From Planctomycetaceae bacterium (GTDB lineage Bacteria; Planctomycetota; Planctomycetia; Pirellulales; Pirellulaceae), in contig PBCP01000092.1 in NCBI GenBank assembly GCA_002717145.1, positions 1 to 53,888 of the forward strand: a DNA stretch of 53,888 nucleotides, in the 5' to 3' direction. The notes below the pieces were generated by a model. That model was not told the DNA's origin. It worked only from the letters and a program-made list of their open reading frames with translations, and made no database searches. Of the stretch, positions 46,338 to 53,888 are shown in pieces. Both the position numbers and the translations under genes were made by a program. Within the stretch, counting starts at the first letter, position 1. Each line of letters starts with the position of its first letter.

Positions 46338-46646
46338 TTATTCGGTCGAGCGAAACACCGCAACAATATCATCTACAGGGACGACAAATAGCTGGTTGTC
46401 ATGTTCAAATTCAACCGGTATAGCATCTTTGGGGTGAAAGAGCACTTTGTCATACTGTTTTAATGGCATCTCGTCGTCATTTTCAACAACTGCTGAAATC
46501 GCCACGATCCGACCTGTAATGGTGGGGATTTCCGCCGCATCCGGCAAGGCAATGCCTCCACGTGTTTCACGCTTTGGTTCGTCTTTACGAACGAGAATGC
46601 GAGCACCAATAGGTTCGACAGTTTCATAGGTCTTACGTTTAGCCAT
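46338..46646 (-). CDS. groS: Co-chaperonin GroES homologue
   Basis: A 102-residue protein from the ATG at 46646. A TTG two codons earlier is less likely. It has the Cpn10 pattern: EPIGARILVRKDEPKRETRGGIALPD with the mobile loop, then GRIVAISAVVENDDEMPLKQYDKVLFHPKDAIPV and a final VVPVDDIVAVF strand. Cpn10 caps the GroEL cage during folding. No groEL is adjacent, which is unusual. Planctomycetes often carry several chaperonin genes, so this may be an extra, stand-alone copy. It sits between prs and rplY and follows prs by 42 bases. Confidence 0.88.
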   Translation of the reverse strand: MAKRKTYETVEPIGARILVRKDEPKRETRGGIALPDAAEIPTITGRIVAISAVVENDDEMPLKQYDKVLFHPKDAIPVEFEHDNQLFVVPVDDIVAVFRSTE

Positions 46647-46688
46647 TATCAATTTTCCGACTTTAGATTTTCGTTTGGAATTGCCAGA

Positions 46689-47648
46689 CTATTTCGGTTC
46701 GTAGTTAGCAAAAATATCGCTAATGGACTGATCATGATGGACGCGTTTAATTGCTTCGGCCAACAATGGTGCGACAGTCAGTTGTTTAATCTTACTAACT
46801 TTAGCTGCCTCGCCTAGTGGAATAGTGTCTGTCACGATCACACTTGTAATTGGTGAATTTTCAAGTCGTTCTAATGCAGGGCCGCAGAAGACTCCGTGGG
46901 TTGCGGCTACATGAATTTCACGGGCACCCGCATTTTTGACCAATTCAGCTGCCCCACAAATACTTCCCGCAGTGCTGATCATATCGTCGAACATGAGCGC
47001 CACTCGGCCATCGATAGGGCCGCCGATAAGATTCTCTTGAGTAGTTTCCAGAGCACTTGCTCGGCGTTTATCTACGATGGCCAGTTTGCCTCCCAGGCGT
47101 CTGACGTGCCCAATGGCACGTTTGATACTTCCTTCGTCAGGACTTACAACTGCGAGGTTCTCTTCTTTGATTCCCTGGTCTGTAAAGTACTTGTTGAGAA
47201 CTGGTGCCGCATAAAGGTGATCGACCGGCACGTCAAAGAACCCCTGGATCTGGGCAGCGTGCAGGTCCATTGTGAGCACACGATCAGCACCGGCACGGGT
47301 GATCAGGTTGGCACAAAGCTTGGCTGCAATAGGCACTCGCCCTTCATCTTTTCGGTCCGAGCGGGCGTATCCAAAGTAAGGAATGACTGCAGTGATTCTA
47401 GACGCACTCGCTCGTTTGCAACTGTCAATCATGATCAGCAATTCCATCAAATTGTCATTGACCGATGGAGAGGTTGGCTGAATCAGAAATACATCCCGTC
47501 CCCGAACATCCTCTTCAATCTTGCAATGTCGTTCACCGTCAGGAAACGTGCTAAGAGTGATTTGACCGAGCGACAGGTGCAGAAATCCGCATATGTCTTC
47601 GGCTAGTTGACGGTTGGCTCCGCCACTAAAAATCTTCAGTTCACGCAT
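46689..47648 (-). CDS. prs: Ribose-phosphate pyrophosphokinase
   Basis: A 319-residue protein that makes PRPP from ribose 5-phosphate and ATP for nucleotide, His and Trp synthesis. Family blocks are all present: the N-terminal KIFSGGANRQLAEDI, the FPDGERHCKIEEDVRGRDVFLIQPT region, the flexible YFGYARSDRKDEGRVPI catalytic loop, the DLHAAQIQGFFDVPVDHL metal site, and the PRPP-binding loop ALMFDDMISTAGS. It starts right after the stop of the GlmU-like gene (TAAATG, no gap), so the two are co-translated from one mRNA. The same order is known in many bacteria. Confidence 0.96.
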   Translation of the reverse strand: MRELKIFSGGANRQLAEDICGFLHLSLGQITLSTFPDGERHCKIEEDVRGRDVFLIQPTSPSVNDNLMELLIMIDSCKRASASRITAVIPYFGYARSDRKDEGRVPIAAKLCANLITRAGADRVLTMDLHAAQIQGFFDVPVDHLYAAPVLNKYFTDQGIKEENLAVVSPDEGSIKRAIGHVRRLGGKLAIVDKRRASALETTQENLIGGPIDGRVALMFDDMISTAGSICGAAELVKNAGAREIHVAATHGVFCGPALERLENSPITSVIVTDTIPLGEAAKVSKIKQLTVAPLLAEAIKRVHHDQSISDIFANYEPK

Positions 47649-48434
47649 TTAGTATCCCAGCTTTCTCATTTCGTCTTCGACCAGTTGCAATTGCTCCTGT
47701 GTATTTACACTCAAAGCTTCGCAAGGTTGTAAAACCGGTTTGGCATCGACCGATCGCCCCGCTTTCAAGAGAATGGATGGGCAATCGGTCAGGTAATATT
47801 CGTTTTGTGTATTGTCAGTCTTCAATTGACTCAATGACCATTGTAAATGATGTGAGTCAAAAACGTAGGTGCTCATATTGACTTCGCGGATTTCAAGTTG
47901 CTGTGGAGATGCATCTCTATGCTCGACGATACCCTGAAATGCCCCGTCAGGGTGCCGCACAATACGTCCGAGTCCGGTAGGGTTGTCGCTTATTAACGAT
48001 CCCAGCACACATGCAAGTTGTTGTTGCTGTTGAGCAGCGATCAATGCCTTAACCGAAGATGCTTGTATGAGTGGGGAATCCCCAGTGACAACCAGCACTG
48101 GACCGTCATGGCTGGCTAGTTGTTGATGGCAAACTTGAACCGCATGGCCAGTGCCCAGGCGTTCATGTTGTGTAACGAATTCGATGTCCGGCTCGTCGTC
48201 GAATTCTTCACGAACTAATTCTTCACGGAAGCCAACCACCAGAATAATGCGTGAAACTCCTGCCCGACGCAGAGTTTCAACGACATGACGTGCCATCGGT
48301 TTTTGACAGACTGGGAAGAGGACTTTGGGCAACTCGGAATTCATCCTGGTACCCTGACCAGCAGCAAGCACAATTGCCAGGATAGGTCGGGGAATGTGGA
48401 GATCCGAGTTTTGTTTTACAGAGGTGTCGGGCAT
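47649..48434 (-). CDS. GlmU-like UDP-N-acetylglucosamine pyrophosphorylase domain protein
   Basis: A 261-residue protein. The nucleotidyltransferase signature LAIVLAAGQGTRMNSELPKVLF (Gly-rich loop and Lys) begins at about residue 19, followed by KPMARHVVETLRRAGV and later GTGHAVQ, VVTGDSPL and NEYYLTDCPSIL. It covers only the N-terminal uridylyltransferase half of bifunctional GlmU. The left-handed-helix acetyltransferase domain is absent, and the protein ends normally at a stop. It would convert GlcNAc-1-phosphate and UTP to UDP-GlcNAc if it acts on the usual substrate, in which case the acetyltransferase step needs another enzyme. It is directly coupled to prs. Confidence 0.85.
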   Translation of the reverse strand: MPDTSVKQNSDLHIPRPILAIVLAAGQGTRMNSELPKVLFPVCQKPMARHVVETLRRAGVSRIILVVGFREELVREEFDDEPDIEFVTQHERLGTGHAVQVCHQQLASHDGPVLVVTGDSPLIQASSVKALIAAQQQQQLACVLGSLISDNPTGLGRIVRHPDGAFQGIVEHRDASPQQLEIREVNMSTYVFDSHHLQWSLSQLKTDNTQNEYYLTDCPSILLKAGRSVDAKPVLQPCEALSVNTQEQLQLVEDEMRKLGY

Positions 48435-48811
48435 TTCTGTAAGGTCTCTATGACCACCTGTTCATAGGAGTTGCCCGACTGCACTGTAGCTTTAGGATTT
48501 CAGGCAGCAATATGCTGAAGCTTTGGCAGACCGGCCTACCGTCTTTTGAATTGTATCAGTTCACTGAAAAGGTTGGATGAATGCTCATCCATGTTTAACA
48601 ATATCATGCCACGAAAAGAACAATGATTCTAGGGGCTAACAGTTTACCCAATCCTAATTGTTCGACTATCTGATCATCCAGACAAATCTCTTCGTTGACA
48701 CCTTGATCAATCTAGGTCTAGAATTACCTGTTTCCCCCCATGCGAACTGCGTCCGTAGTGTGATTCTGGGGACGTCTGGACGAATAAACCACCTCTTTTC
48801 CGATTAAAACC
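48435..48811. other. Divergent spacer between glmU-like and argB genes
   Basis: This 377-base region separates the two divergent transcription units. It includes an inverted repeat CTATGA-8 bases-TCATAG (48448-48467) next to the minus-strand start and a good sigma-70-like promoter for argB (listed separately). No open frame is supported. An ArgR-type or other arginine operator was not identified. Confidence 0.5.
48695..48724 (+). promoter_or_regulatory. Candidate sigma-70-like promoter of argB
   Basis: TTGACA at 48695-48700 and TAGAAT at 48719-48724 are separated by 18 bases, a near-consensus match. Transcription would begin near 48731 and leave an untranslated leader of about 80 bases before the argB ATG. 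Confidence 0.5.
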
Positions 48812-49684
48812 ATGCAAGACGCAATACAGAAAGCAGACACGCTTATCGAGGCTCTGGGTTGGATACGGCAGTTTCGAGGAAAAACGACTGTTATCAAGCT
48901 TGGCGGTAGCATTATGAAAGATGAAGCTGCCTTACGTCATGTGCTGGTAGACATCGTGTTCATGGAGACGGTTGGCATGCGTCCGGTGATTGTGCACGGT
49001 GGAGGTGCTGCGATCAGTCAGGCGATGGATGAAGCTGGTATTGCTCCGAATTTCATTCACGGTCGTCGAGTTACAGATGCCGAAACTCTGACCATCGTCG
49101 AGCAAGTACTTGCTGGAACCGTCAATCGGCGATTGGCAGAATTAATCGAAGAAATTGGTGGTCGAGCGATGACCCTCAATTTTGAAAGCACCCCGGTTTT
49201 AATCGGTGAAAAACTTGCTCTTACTATCGATGGTGAAGCAGTGGATCTGGGGTTTGTCGGGCGAGTAACAGAAGTAGAACGCGCTGTAATTGAGAATCTG
49301 TGTTATGCAGGCACAATTCCGGTTATTCCTTCCATGTGTATCGATCAAGACGAGCAGAAATATAACGTAAACGCCGATACGGCGGCCACCACAGTAGCAC
49401 AACTGCTGGGAGCTGAAAAGCTTGTGTTTCTAAGCGACGTTAACGGAGTACGCCGTGATAAAGATGACGCTGATACGTTGATCAACTCATTGTCTGCGGA
49501 CAAGGCTCGCGAGTTAATCGCATCCGGAGTGATTGATAGTGGAATGATTCCAAAAGTGGAGGCGTGTCTGGAGACACTGGATCGTGGAGTTCAGAAAGTT
49601 CACATTATTGACGGTCGTATCCGGCATTCGTTACTTCTGGAAATTTACACCAGTTCCGGAATTGGAACTCAGATTACAAAATAA
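48812..49684 (+). CDS. argB: Acetylglutamate kinase
   Basis: A 290-residue protein that phosphorylates N-acetylglutamate in arginine synthesis. The amino-acid kinase motifs are present: [12 protein letters not shown] with the phosphate-binding Lys and [19 protein letters not shown], the [13 protein letters not shown] substrate segment, and [28 protein letters not shown] with the ATP site. An N-terminal extension of about 20 residues ([17 protein letters not shown]) is a helix found in arginine-inhibited forms of the enzyme, so feedback control by arginine is plausible. It begins the argB-argD-argF run, with a gap of 94 bases to argD. No ribosome site is clear. Confidence 0.96.
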   Translation: MQDAIQKADTLIEALGWIRQFRGKTTVIKLGGSIMKDEAALRHVLVDIVFMETVGMRPVIVHGGGAAISQAMDEAGIAPNFIHGRRVTDAETLTIVEQVLAGTVNRRLAELIEEIGGRAMTLNFESTPVLIGEKLALTIDGEAVDLGFVGRVTEVERAVIENLCYAGTIPVIPSMCIDQDEQKYNVNADTAATTVAQLLGAEKLVFLSDVNGVRRDKDDADTLINSLSADKARELIASGVIDSGMIPKVEACLETLDRGVQKVHIIDGRIRHSLLLEIYTSSGIGTQITK

Positions 49685-49778
49685 TGCTTTTACCGGTGTC
49701 GGGTGACGCAGGCCCGTAAATGGGACGCAAACGATTACTTTCCCTTACTAATTAACTACCTGTGAAAGGAACTGTGCC

Positions 49779-50978
49779 ATGGAAAACTCATTCTTAAGCT
49801 CACAAGATACCGTCGATTTGTTCCGACAATATGTAGTGCCTAATTATGGTCGCTACAGCGTAAATCTTGTTCGTGGTGAAGGTTCTTATATTTGGGACGC
49901 CGAGGGAAATAAATATCTGGATCTGTTTCCCGGATGGGGCTGCAATCTTTTAGGGCACTGTCCTGAGCCGATTGTGAAAGCAGTACAAAAACAAGTTGAA
50001 ACTTTGATTCATGTACCAAATTCGTGGCACTTGGAATCTCAGGGGCGTTGGGCTCAGTTGTTAAGCGAGCGAAGTTTTGGAGGACAGGCATTCTTCTGTA
50101 ATTCCGGAGCCGAAGCCAATGAAGCAGCGATTAAACTTGCACGACTGCATCATGGTCCCTCGCGATATAAAATCATTACTTTCGAAGGTGGGTTTCATGG
50201 TCGAAGTCTGGCAACCACCACGGCGACCGCTCAACCTAAATACCATGAAGGCCTGGGCCCCTTAGTTGCCGGTTTCAACTATGCTCCTTACGGTGATCTC
50301 AACGCAGTGAAGGAATTAATCGACGATGAGACCTGTGCGATTATGATCGAACCAATTCAGGGGGAAGGTGGCGTACGGATTCCGCCTGAAGGATTCCTGC
50401 AGGGCTTACGGCAGTTGGCCAACGAACATGATCTGTTACTGATATTCGATGAGGTTCAAACCGGCTGCGGTCGAACCGGTCAATGGTTTGGTTACCAGTA
50501 CTTTGATGTAACCCCGGACGTTCTCACTCTGGCAAAGAGCTTGTGTGGAGGGATTGCCGGTGGGGCGATGCTGACCACCACTGAAATTGCTCCCAGTCTG
50601 CGACCCGGTATGCACGCGGCTACTTTTGGAGGAAATCCCATCGCCTCAGCGGCAGGCATTGCGACATTGGAAATGATTGAACAGGAAAATCTGCTTGAGA
50701 ATGTCAGTGTCTTGGCGGAGTTGTTCGCCTCTAGTTTTAATCAACTGCAGCAACAGTGTCAGTGGATTCGGGAAGCACGTGTGGCCGGCATGATGGTCGG
50801 TATTGAACTTGAAGTGGAGGGGGCATCCGTGGTGCAGAAGTGTTTGGATCGCAACCTGCTGATCAACTGTACGCAAGGCAATGTGATTCGCTTGTTACCG
50901 GCGATGAACCTGACGACTGAACAAGCTTCTGAGGGAATAGAAATCCTATCTGACGTACTGCGTAACCTGCAGGCTTAG
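49779..50978 (+). CDS. argD: Acetylornithine aminotransferase
   Basis: A 399-residue PLP-dependent class III aminotransferase that makes N-acetylornithine from N-acetylglutamate semialdehyde. The usual blocks are found: YLDLFPGWGCNLLGHCPEPI, FFCNSGAEANEAAIKLAR, TFEGGFHGRSLATTTATAQPKY, LLIFDEVQTGCGRTGQWFGY with the PLP Asp, and DVLTLAKSLCGGIAGGAML with the Schiff-base Lys. The ATG has AAAGGA about 10 bases upstream. Position between argB and argF supports the assignment over related ornithine or diaminopimelate aminotransferases. Confidence 0.94.
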   Translation: MENSFLSSQDTVDLFRQYVVPNYGRYSVNLVRGEGSYIWDAEGNKYLDLFPGWGCNLLGHCPEPIVKAVQKQVETLIHVPNSWHLESQGRWAQLLSERSFGGQAFFCNSGAEANEAAIKLARLHHGPSRYKIITFEGGFHGRSLATTTATAQPKYHEGLGPLVAGFNYAPYGDLNAVKELIDDETCAIMIEPIQGEGGVRIPPEGFLQGLRQLANEHDLLLIFDEVQTGCGRTGQWFGYQYFDVTPDVLTLAKSLCGGIAGGAMLTTTEIAPSLRPGMHAATFGGNPIASAAGIATLEMIEQENLLENVSVLAELFASSFNQLQQQCQWIREARVAGMMVGIELEVEGASVVQKCLDRNLLINCTQGNVIRLLPAMNLTTEQASEGIEILSDVLRNLQA

Positions 50979-51065
50979 CATCCCGGGAATCCAAAGCTCT
51001 TTTATCCACCCAATCCATGATATTATCCCGGTCCTTAAATCGGGCGTATATGAGTATTTAAGACG

Positions 51066-51986
51066 ATGAGACATTTACTTTCTTTATTTGATTTGACGAG
51101 TGATGAAATTAGATCGGTTCTGGCATTGGCAGCCCAGTTAAAACAGGAATTGGCAAACGGCAATCGTCACGTTCATCTGGCACAACATAATCTGGCTTTG
51201 TTGTTTGAGAAGCCCTCGTTACGTACACGCGTAAGTTTTGAGTGCGGTATGAGCCAGTTGGGAGGGCATGCGCTTTATCTGGGGCAGGATGTGGGCTGGG
51301 GAAAACGCGAATCAGTTAAAGATTTCAGTGAGGTTCTAAGCGAATATGTCGACGTTGTTGCTTGCCGCAGCTACAAGCATGAAACGGTTGAGCAACTTGC
51401 GCGTTATTCCAGTGTCCCTGTAATCAACGCCTTGACCGATTACTCTCATCCCTGTCAGGCTCTTGCTGACGTTCTAACGGTTCAGGAAGAATGTGGCAAT
51501 CTGGAAGGGCGGCATGTTGTGTTTGTTGGTGATGCCAATAACGTGGCTCGGTCATTGGCTATTGTTTGCGGAAAACTGGGAGTACGATTTACGCTCGCTT
51601 GCCCGGAACCCTATCAATTCTCTGCGGAACAGAAACTGGAAATTGAAAATGGATGTGACGGATTTCAGTTTGCACAGTTGGCGGACGTTGCCGCTGCGGT
51701 TGCCGATGCCGATGCAATCTATACCGATGTTTGGGCCAGTATGGGACAGGAGAAGGAACAGAAAAAACGGGAGCAGGATTTTGCTGCCTATCAGGTGAAT
51801 CAGTCACTAATGCAGGCTGCTCCGGAATCGACCATTTTTTTACATTGTTTGCCGGCTCGACGTGGTCAGGAAGTTACAGATGATGTGCTGGATGGTCCGC
51901 AAAGTCGTGTGGTTGTTCAGGCGGGCAATCGTATGCATGCCCAAAAAGGTCTGCTGGTGTGGCTACTGAAACAGCAGGAAGGGTGA
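51066..51986 (+). CDS. argF: Ornithine carbamoyltransferase
   Basis: A 306-residue protein that makes citrulline from ornithine and carbamoyl phosphate. The carbamoyl-phosphate site reads PSLRTRVSFE, with Leu where most enzymes have Thr in the S-T-R-T-R motif. The TDYSHPCQALADV block (HPxQ), the FVGDANNVARSL segment, the DVWASMGQE ornithine loop (SMG) and HCLPARRGQEV are all present, which separates it from aspartate and acetylornithine carbamoyltransferases. It is the third gene of the arginine run, 87 bases after argD, and converges with rph. Loss of the Thr side chain is tolerated in some enzymes of this family. Confidence 0.94.
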   Translation: MRHLLSLFDLTSDEIRSVLALAAQLKQELANGNRHVHLAQHNLALLFEKPSLRTRVSFECGMSQLGGHALYLGQDVGWGKRESVKDFSEVLSEYVDVVACRSYKHETVEQLARYSSVPVINALTDYSHPCQALADVLTVQEECGNLEGRHVVFVGDANNVARSLAIVCGKLGVRFTLACPEPYQFSAEQKLEIENGCDGFQFAQLADVAAAVADADAIYTDVWASMGQEKEQKKREQDFAAYQVNQSLMQAAPESTIFLHCLPARRGQEVTDDVLDGPQSRVVVQAGNRMHAQKGLLVWLLKQQEG

Positions 51987-52041
51987 AATCGTTGGTCACT
52001 CGCGTGCCATTACAGATAACGGAAGCAAGATAGTAAGTCAG

Positions 52042-52752
52042 TTAATTCCTAAGGGCTTCCTTTTGAATTCGCGTTAACTGGCGAATGCCTTTTCTAGCGA
52101 GCGTTAATAGCTCGGCAAGCTGAGATTCACTAAAGGTACTTTCTTCCCCCGTGCCCTGAATCTCCACGAATTGTCCTTTACCGGTCATTACGACATTCAT
52201 GTCGACGTCGGCGGCGAAGTCAAGTTCGTAATCGAGGTCCAAATACGCCTTACCGTTGACGATTCCAACACTTACAGCAGCCAGACTATCCAGTAACGGT
52301 GACTGTTTTGGGTTGGGAAGGTCGTCTTTAAAGCTGTGAATAGCATCCATCACTGCGATATAAGCACCGGTGATGCTGGCTGTGCGAGTGCCGCCGTCGG
52401 CTTGCAGGACATCGCAGTCGATAGCAATGGATCGTTCCCCCAAGGCTTCCAGATCAGCGACAGCTCTGATACTACGACCGATTAGTCGTTGAATTTCAGT
52501 TGTTCGCCCGTCAACTTTGGTGCGGTCACGCTTTTTGCGCGGGCTGGTGGAGGAAGGTAGCATGTTGTATTCTGCTGTGATCCAGCCCTTTCCTTTTCCC
52601 TCCATCCAGGGAGGGACGGAATGCTGCACGCTAGCAGTACACAATACGATGGTGTTGCCCGCTGAGAACAGGACACTACCAGGAGCTTTATTCGTGAAGT
52701 GACGTTTTACAGAGATTTCTCGGAGTTGGTTTGCTCGTCTTGACTTTGGCAT
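52042..52752 (-). CDS. rph: Ribonuclease PH
   Basis: A 236-residue phosphorolytic exoribonuclease that trims tRNA 3' ends. The family pattern is complete: [37 protein letters not shown] at the N-terminus, [21 protein letters not shown], the [20 protein letters not shown] block, [28 protein letters not shown], and [20 protein letters not shown] with the catalytic Asp residues. It is cytoplasmic and forms a hexamer. It lies tail to tail with argF (55-base gap) and downstream of the Gly/Met-rich gene on the same strand, from which a terminator separates it. Confidence 0.95.
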   Translation of the reverse strand: MPKSRRANQLREISVKRHFTNKAPGSVLFSAGNTIVLCTASVQHSVPPWMEGKGKGWITAEYNMLPSSTSPRKKRDRTKVDGRTTEIQRLIGRSIRAVADLEALGERSIAIDCDVLQADGGTRTASITGAYIAVMDAIHSFKDDLPNPKQSPLLDSLAAVSVGIVNGKAYLDLDYELDFAADVDMNVVMTGKGQFVEIQGTGEESTFSESQLAELLTLARKGIRQLTRIQKEALRN

Positions 52753-52850
52753 GATTCTTTGGCGTCGGTTGTCTCGTTAGAACAAGAGGGTTGTGAGTGC
52801 CTGATTTCAGCTTTCGGTCGAGTGGACCGAATTTAATTCGTACGCTTATA

Positions 52851-52887
52851 TAAAAAATGCACAGGTAGCCATAGGTCCTGTGCATTT
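52851..52887 (-). terminator. Rho-independent terminator of the Gly/Met-rich gene
   Basis: AAATGCACAGG pairs with CCTGTGCATTT (11 bp) around an 11-base loop. Read on the minus strand the stem is followed by TTTTTTA. It lies about 20 bases after the stop at 52909 and before rph. Confidence 0.8.
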
Positions 52888-52908
52888 CTAGATTTGAGAT
52901 AAAGGGCT

Positions 52909-53888
52909 TTACATTCCTTCGCCACCTCCGGCGCCAGGGTCCATCATACCCCCCATGCCGCCTTCCATGCCGCCTTCCATGCCGCCCATCATGCCGCCCA
53001 TCATGCCGCCACCGGCGTCTTCACTAGGAGCGTCAGTCTGATAGTTGAATCGTTCCCAAAGATCGGTGTCGTCGATTTCTGAATGCACCATCAGTTTTCC
53101 ATCGTTGTCGAACAGAATGAATTCTCCGGGAGCCGTAATGAGGTTATCCTTCTCAAACATTTTTTCGTAGTTGGTGCCCTTAAACAGCTGATCGCCACCT
53201 CGCAAGTCACCTACCATGATATCCGTTTGGAACCGGAATTCAGGTAGTGCATTGATGACTTCTGAGATTGGATGCCCATATTCAGCATCCGCCGTGAAGT
53301 TAAGAATAGTTCCGCGATTTACATTTCGATCAACGGGGACATCGACTGCTCGTTGGCGGTCAAAGACAATCGGTTTGATGATACCAATTGGTTCGGCATC
53401 AATGTATGTTTGGCCTGTCGGTGAACGGCTCTCTCGAGCGGCTTCGACGGAACCCGCGGCGATCATTGTTGGGTCCGGTATCGTGATGGCTTCGCAAGCA
53501 TCACTCCATTCAGTTTTTCTAAACCAATTGGCTCCGTTAGCTGCGTTAGCCCTTAACGTTTTAACTCGGTTAAGCGAGTCTGTATCCAGTGTTTGATCTG
53601 TCGGTGCCAGATGGTCAGGGTACTCGTCTTCAGGATTCGAGTTCGGTAAGTTGGGGTCTTCCATCCAAAGCTGAACTCGATATCGGTAAGTTCTGCCGAT
53701 TTTGGCAGAGAAGTCAAAAAAGCGAACCATCTTGTAATCGGGGATATCTGCAGAAAGCATACCGCCTTCCATGCCTCCCATCATGCCACCCATAGCACCG
53801 CCCATGCCCATGCCTGACATATCGCCCATGCCACCCATAGCACCGCCCATGCCCATGCCTGACATATCACCCATGCCACCCATAGCAC
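52909..53888 (-). CDS. Gly/Met-rich repeat protein of unknown function (partial)
   Basis: At least 325 residues; the frame stays open at the window edge, so the start is missing. The visible N-terminal part consists of repeats of a 15-residue Gly/Met unit (such as GMGDMSGMGMGG), and the C-terminus ends with a similar MMGGMEGGM-type stretch. Between them lies a globular region of about 250 residues with segments such as VRFFDFSAKIGRTYRYRVQLWMED, DAEYGHPISEVINALPEF and GEFILFDNDGKLMVHSEID, which look beta-rich. The family is not recognised, though Gly/Met-rich ends on a beta-rich core occur in several planctomycete proteins. The tandem DNA repeat encoding the Gly/Met part is listed separately. 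Confidence 0.7.
   Translation of the reverse strand, partial: AMGGMGDMSGMGMGGAMGGMGDMSGMGMGGAMGGMMGGMEGGMLSADIPDYKMVRFFDFSAKIGRTYRYRVQLWMEDPNLPNSNPEDEYPDHLAPTDQTLDTDSLNRVKTLRANAANGANWFRKTEWSDACEAITIPDPTMIAAGSVEAARESRSPTGQTYIDAEPIGIIKPIVFDRQRAVDVPVDRNVNRGTILNFTADAEYGHPISEVINALPEFRFQTDIMVGDLRGGDQLFKGTNYEKMFEKDNLITAPGEFILFDNDGKLMVHSEIDDTDLWERFNYQTDAPSEDAGGGMMGGMMGGMEGGMEGGMGGMMDPGAGGGEGM
53783..53888 (-). repeat. 45-base tandem repeat within the Gly/Met-rich gene
   Basis: A 45-base unit begins at 53783, 53828 and 53873, with the last copy cut by the window edge. The copies are almost identical at the DNA level, which suggests recent expansion or slippage, and each encodes a 15-residue Gly/Met-rich unit. 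Confidence 0.9.

Noticed and set aside
46896..47606. A 236-codon plus-strand open frame opposite prs
   Set aside because: Fully antisense to the conserved prs gene; composition and lack of motifs mark it as a shadow.
53783..53888. Short regular repeats considered as a CRISPR array
   Set aside because: The repeats are contiguous with no unique spacers and are in frame within a Gly/Met-rich coding sequence.
1..53888. tRNA, rRNA, mobile elements or prophage genes
   Set aside because: No T-loop or anticodon-stem pattern, transposase, integrase or phage structural gene could be found in the gaps or among the genes.

Overview
The window is a chromosomal segment of a planctomycete (Planctomycetota). 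The main evidence is a heme-motif DUF1549/DUF1553 protein next to a DUF1501 protein, a cluster of TPR and FG-GAP/ASPIC-UnbV lipoproteins, very large envelope proteins of unknown family, and tetrahydromethanopterin (H4MPT) C1 genes (fae and a methylene-H4MPT dehydrogenase) beside ordinary bacterial housekeeping genes. Base composition looks uniform and moderate in GC. I see no phage, insertion sequence, integrase, CRISPR array, tRNA or rRNA. Both ends cut through genes.

Layout: (1) 1-6884, minus strand: a probable operon of extracytoplasmic proteins, with an FG-GAP lipoprotein carrying a CXXCH motif, a TPR protein, a CRTAC1-type FG-GAP/UnbV lipoprotein, a second TPR protein and the acidic start of a further gene. 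(2) 7195-14370: an NHL-repeat protein, a creatininase-family amidohydrolase, a 66-residue protein, fumC, a stand-alone fusA with a clear terminator, and a uronate-isomerase-like protein. (3) 14562-21140: the DUF1549/DUF1553 and DUF1501 pair, an unrecognised protein and an inositol-monophosphatase-family enzyme. (4) 21246-31846: two adjoining giant genes of 1168 and 2364 residues whose start and stop codons overlap. They encode exported, membrane-anchored proteins of unknown function, and the second looks like a fusion of two units. (5) 32014-37793: rimI, a YfcE-like phosphoesterase, an acyltransferase, an ATP-grasp protein, fae, the H4MPT dehydrogenase and a zinc-ribbon membrane protein. (6) 37790-48434, minus strand: an Omp85/BamA system split into separate POTRA and barrel genes, then dnaB, rplI, ssb, rpsF, pth, rplY, a groES homologue, prs and a GlmU-like uridylyltransferase. 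(7) 48812-51986: argB-argD-argF, followed by convergent rph and a Gly/Met-rich repeat protein that runs off the end.

Functional links: ATP-grasp, fae and mtd belong to the H4MPT formaldehyde oxidation or detoxification branch. argBDF covers acetylglutamate phosphorylation, acetylornithine transamination and citrulline formation. The dnaB/rplI/ssb/rpsF/pth/rplY/prs/glmU run is a replication, translation and precursor-supply cluster. The features most worth following up are the BamA-type machine divided into POTRA and barrel genes, and the giant coupled pair at 21246-31846, which I cannot assign to any known system.
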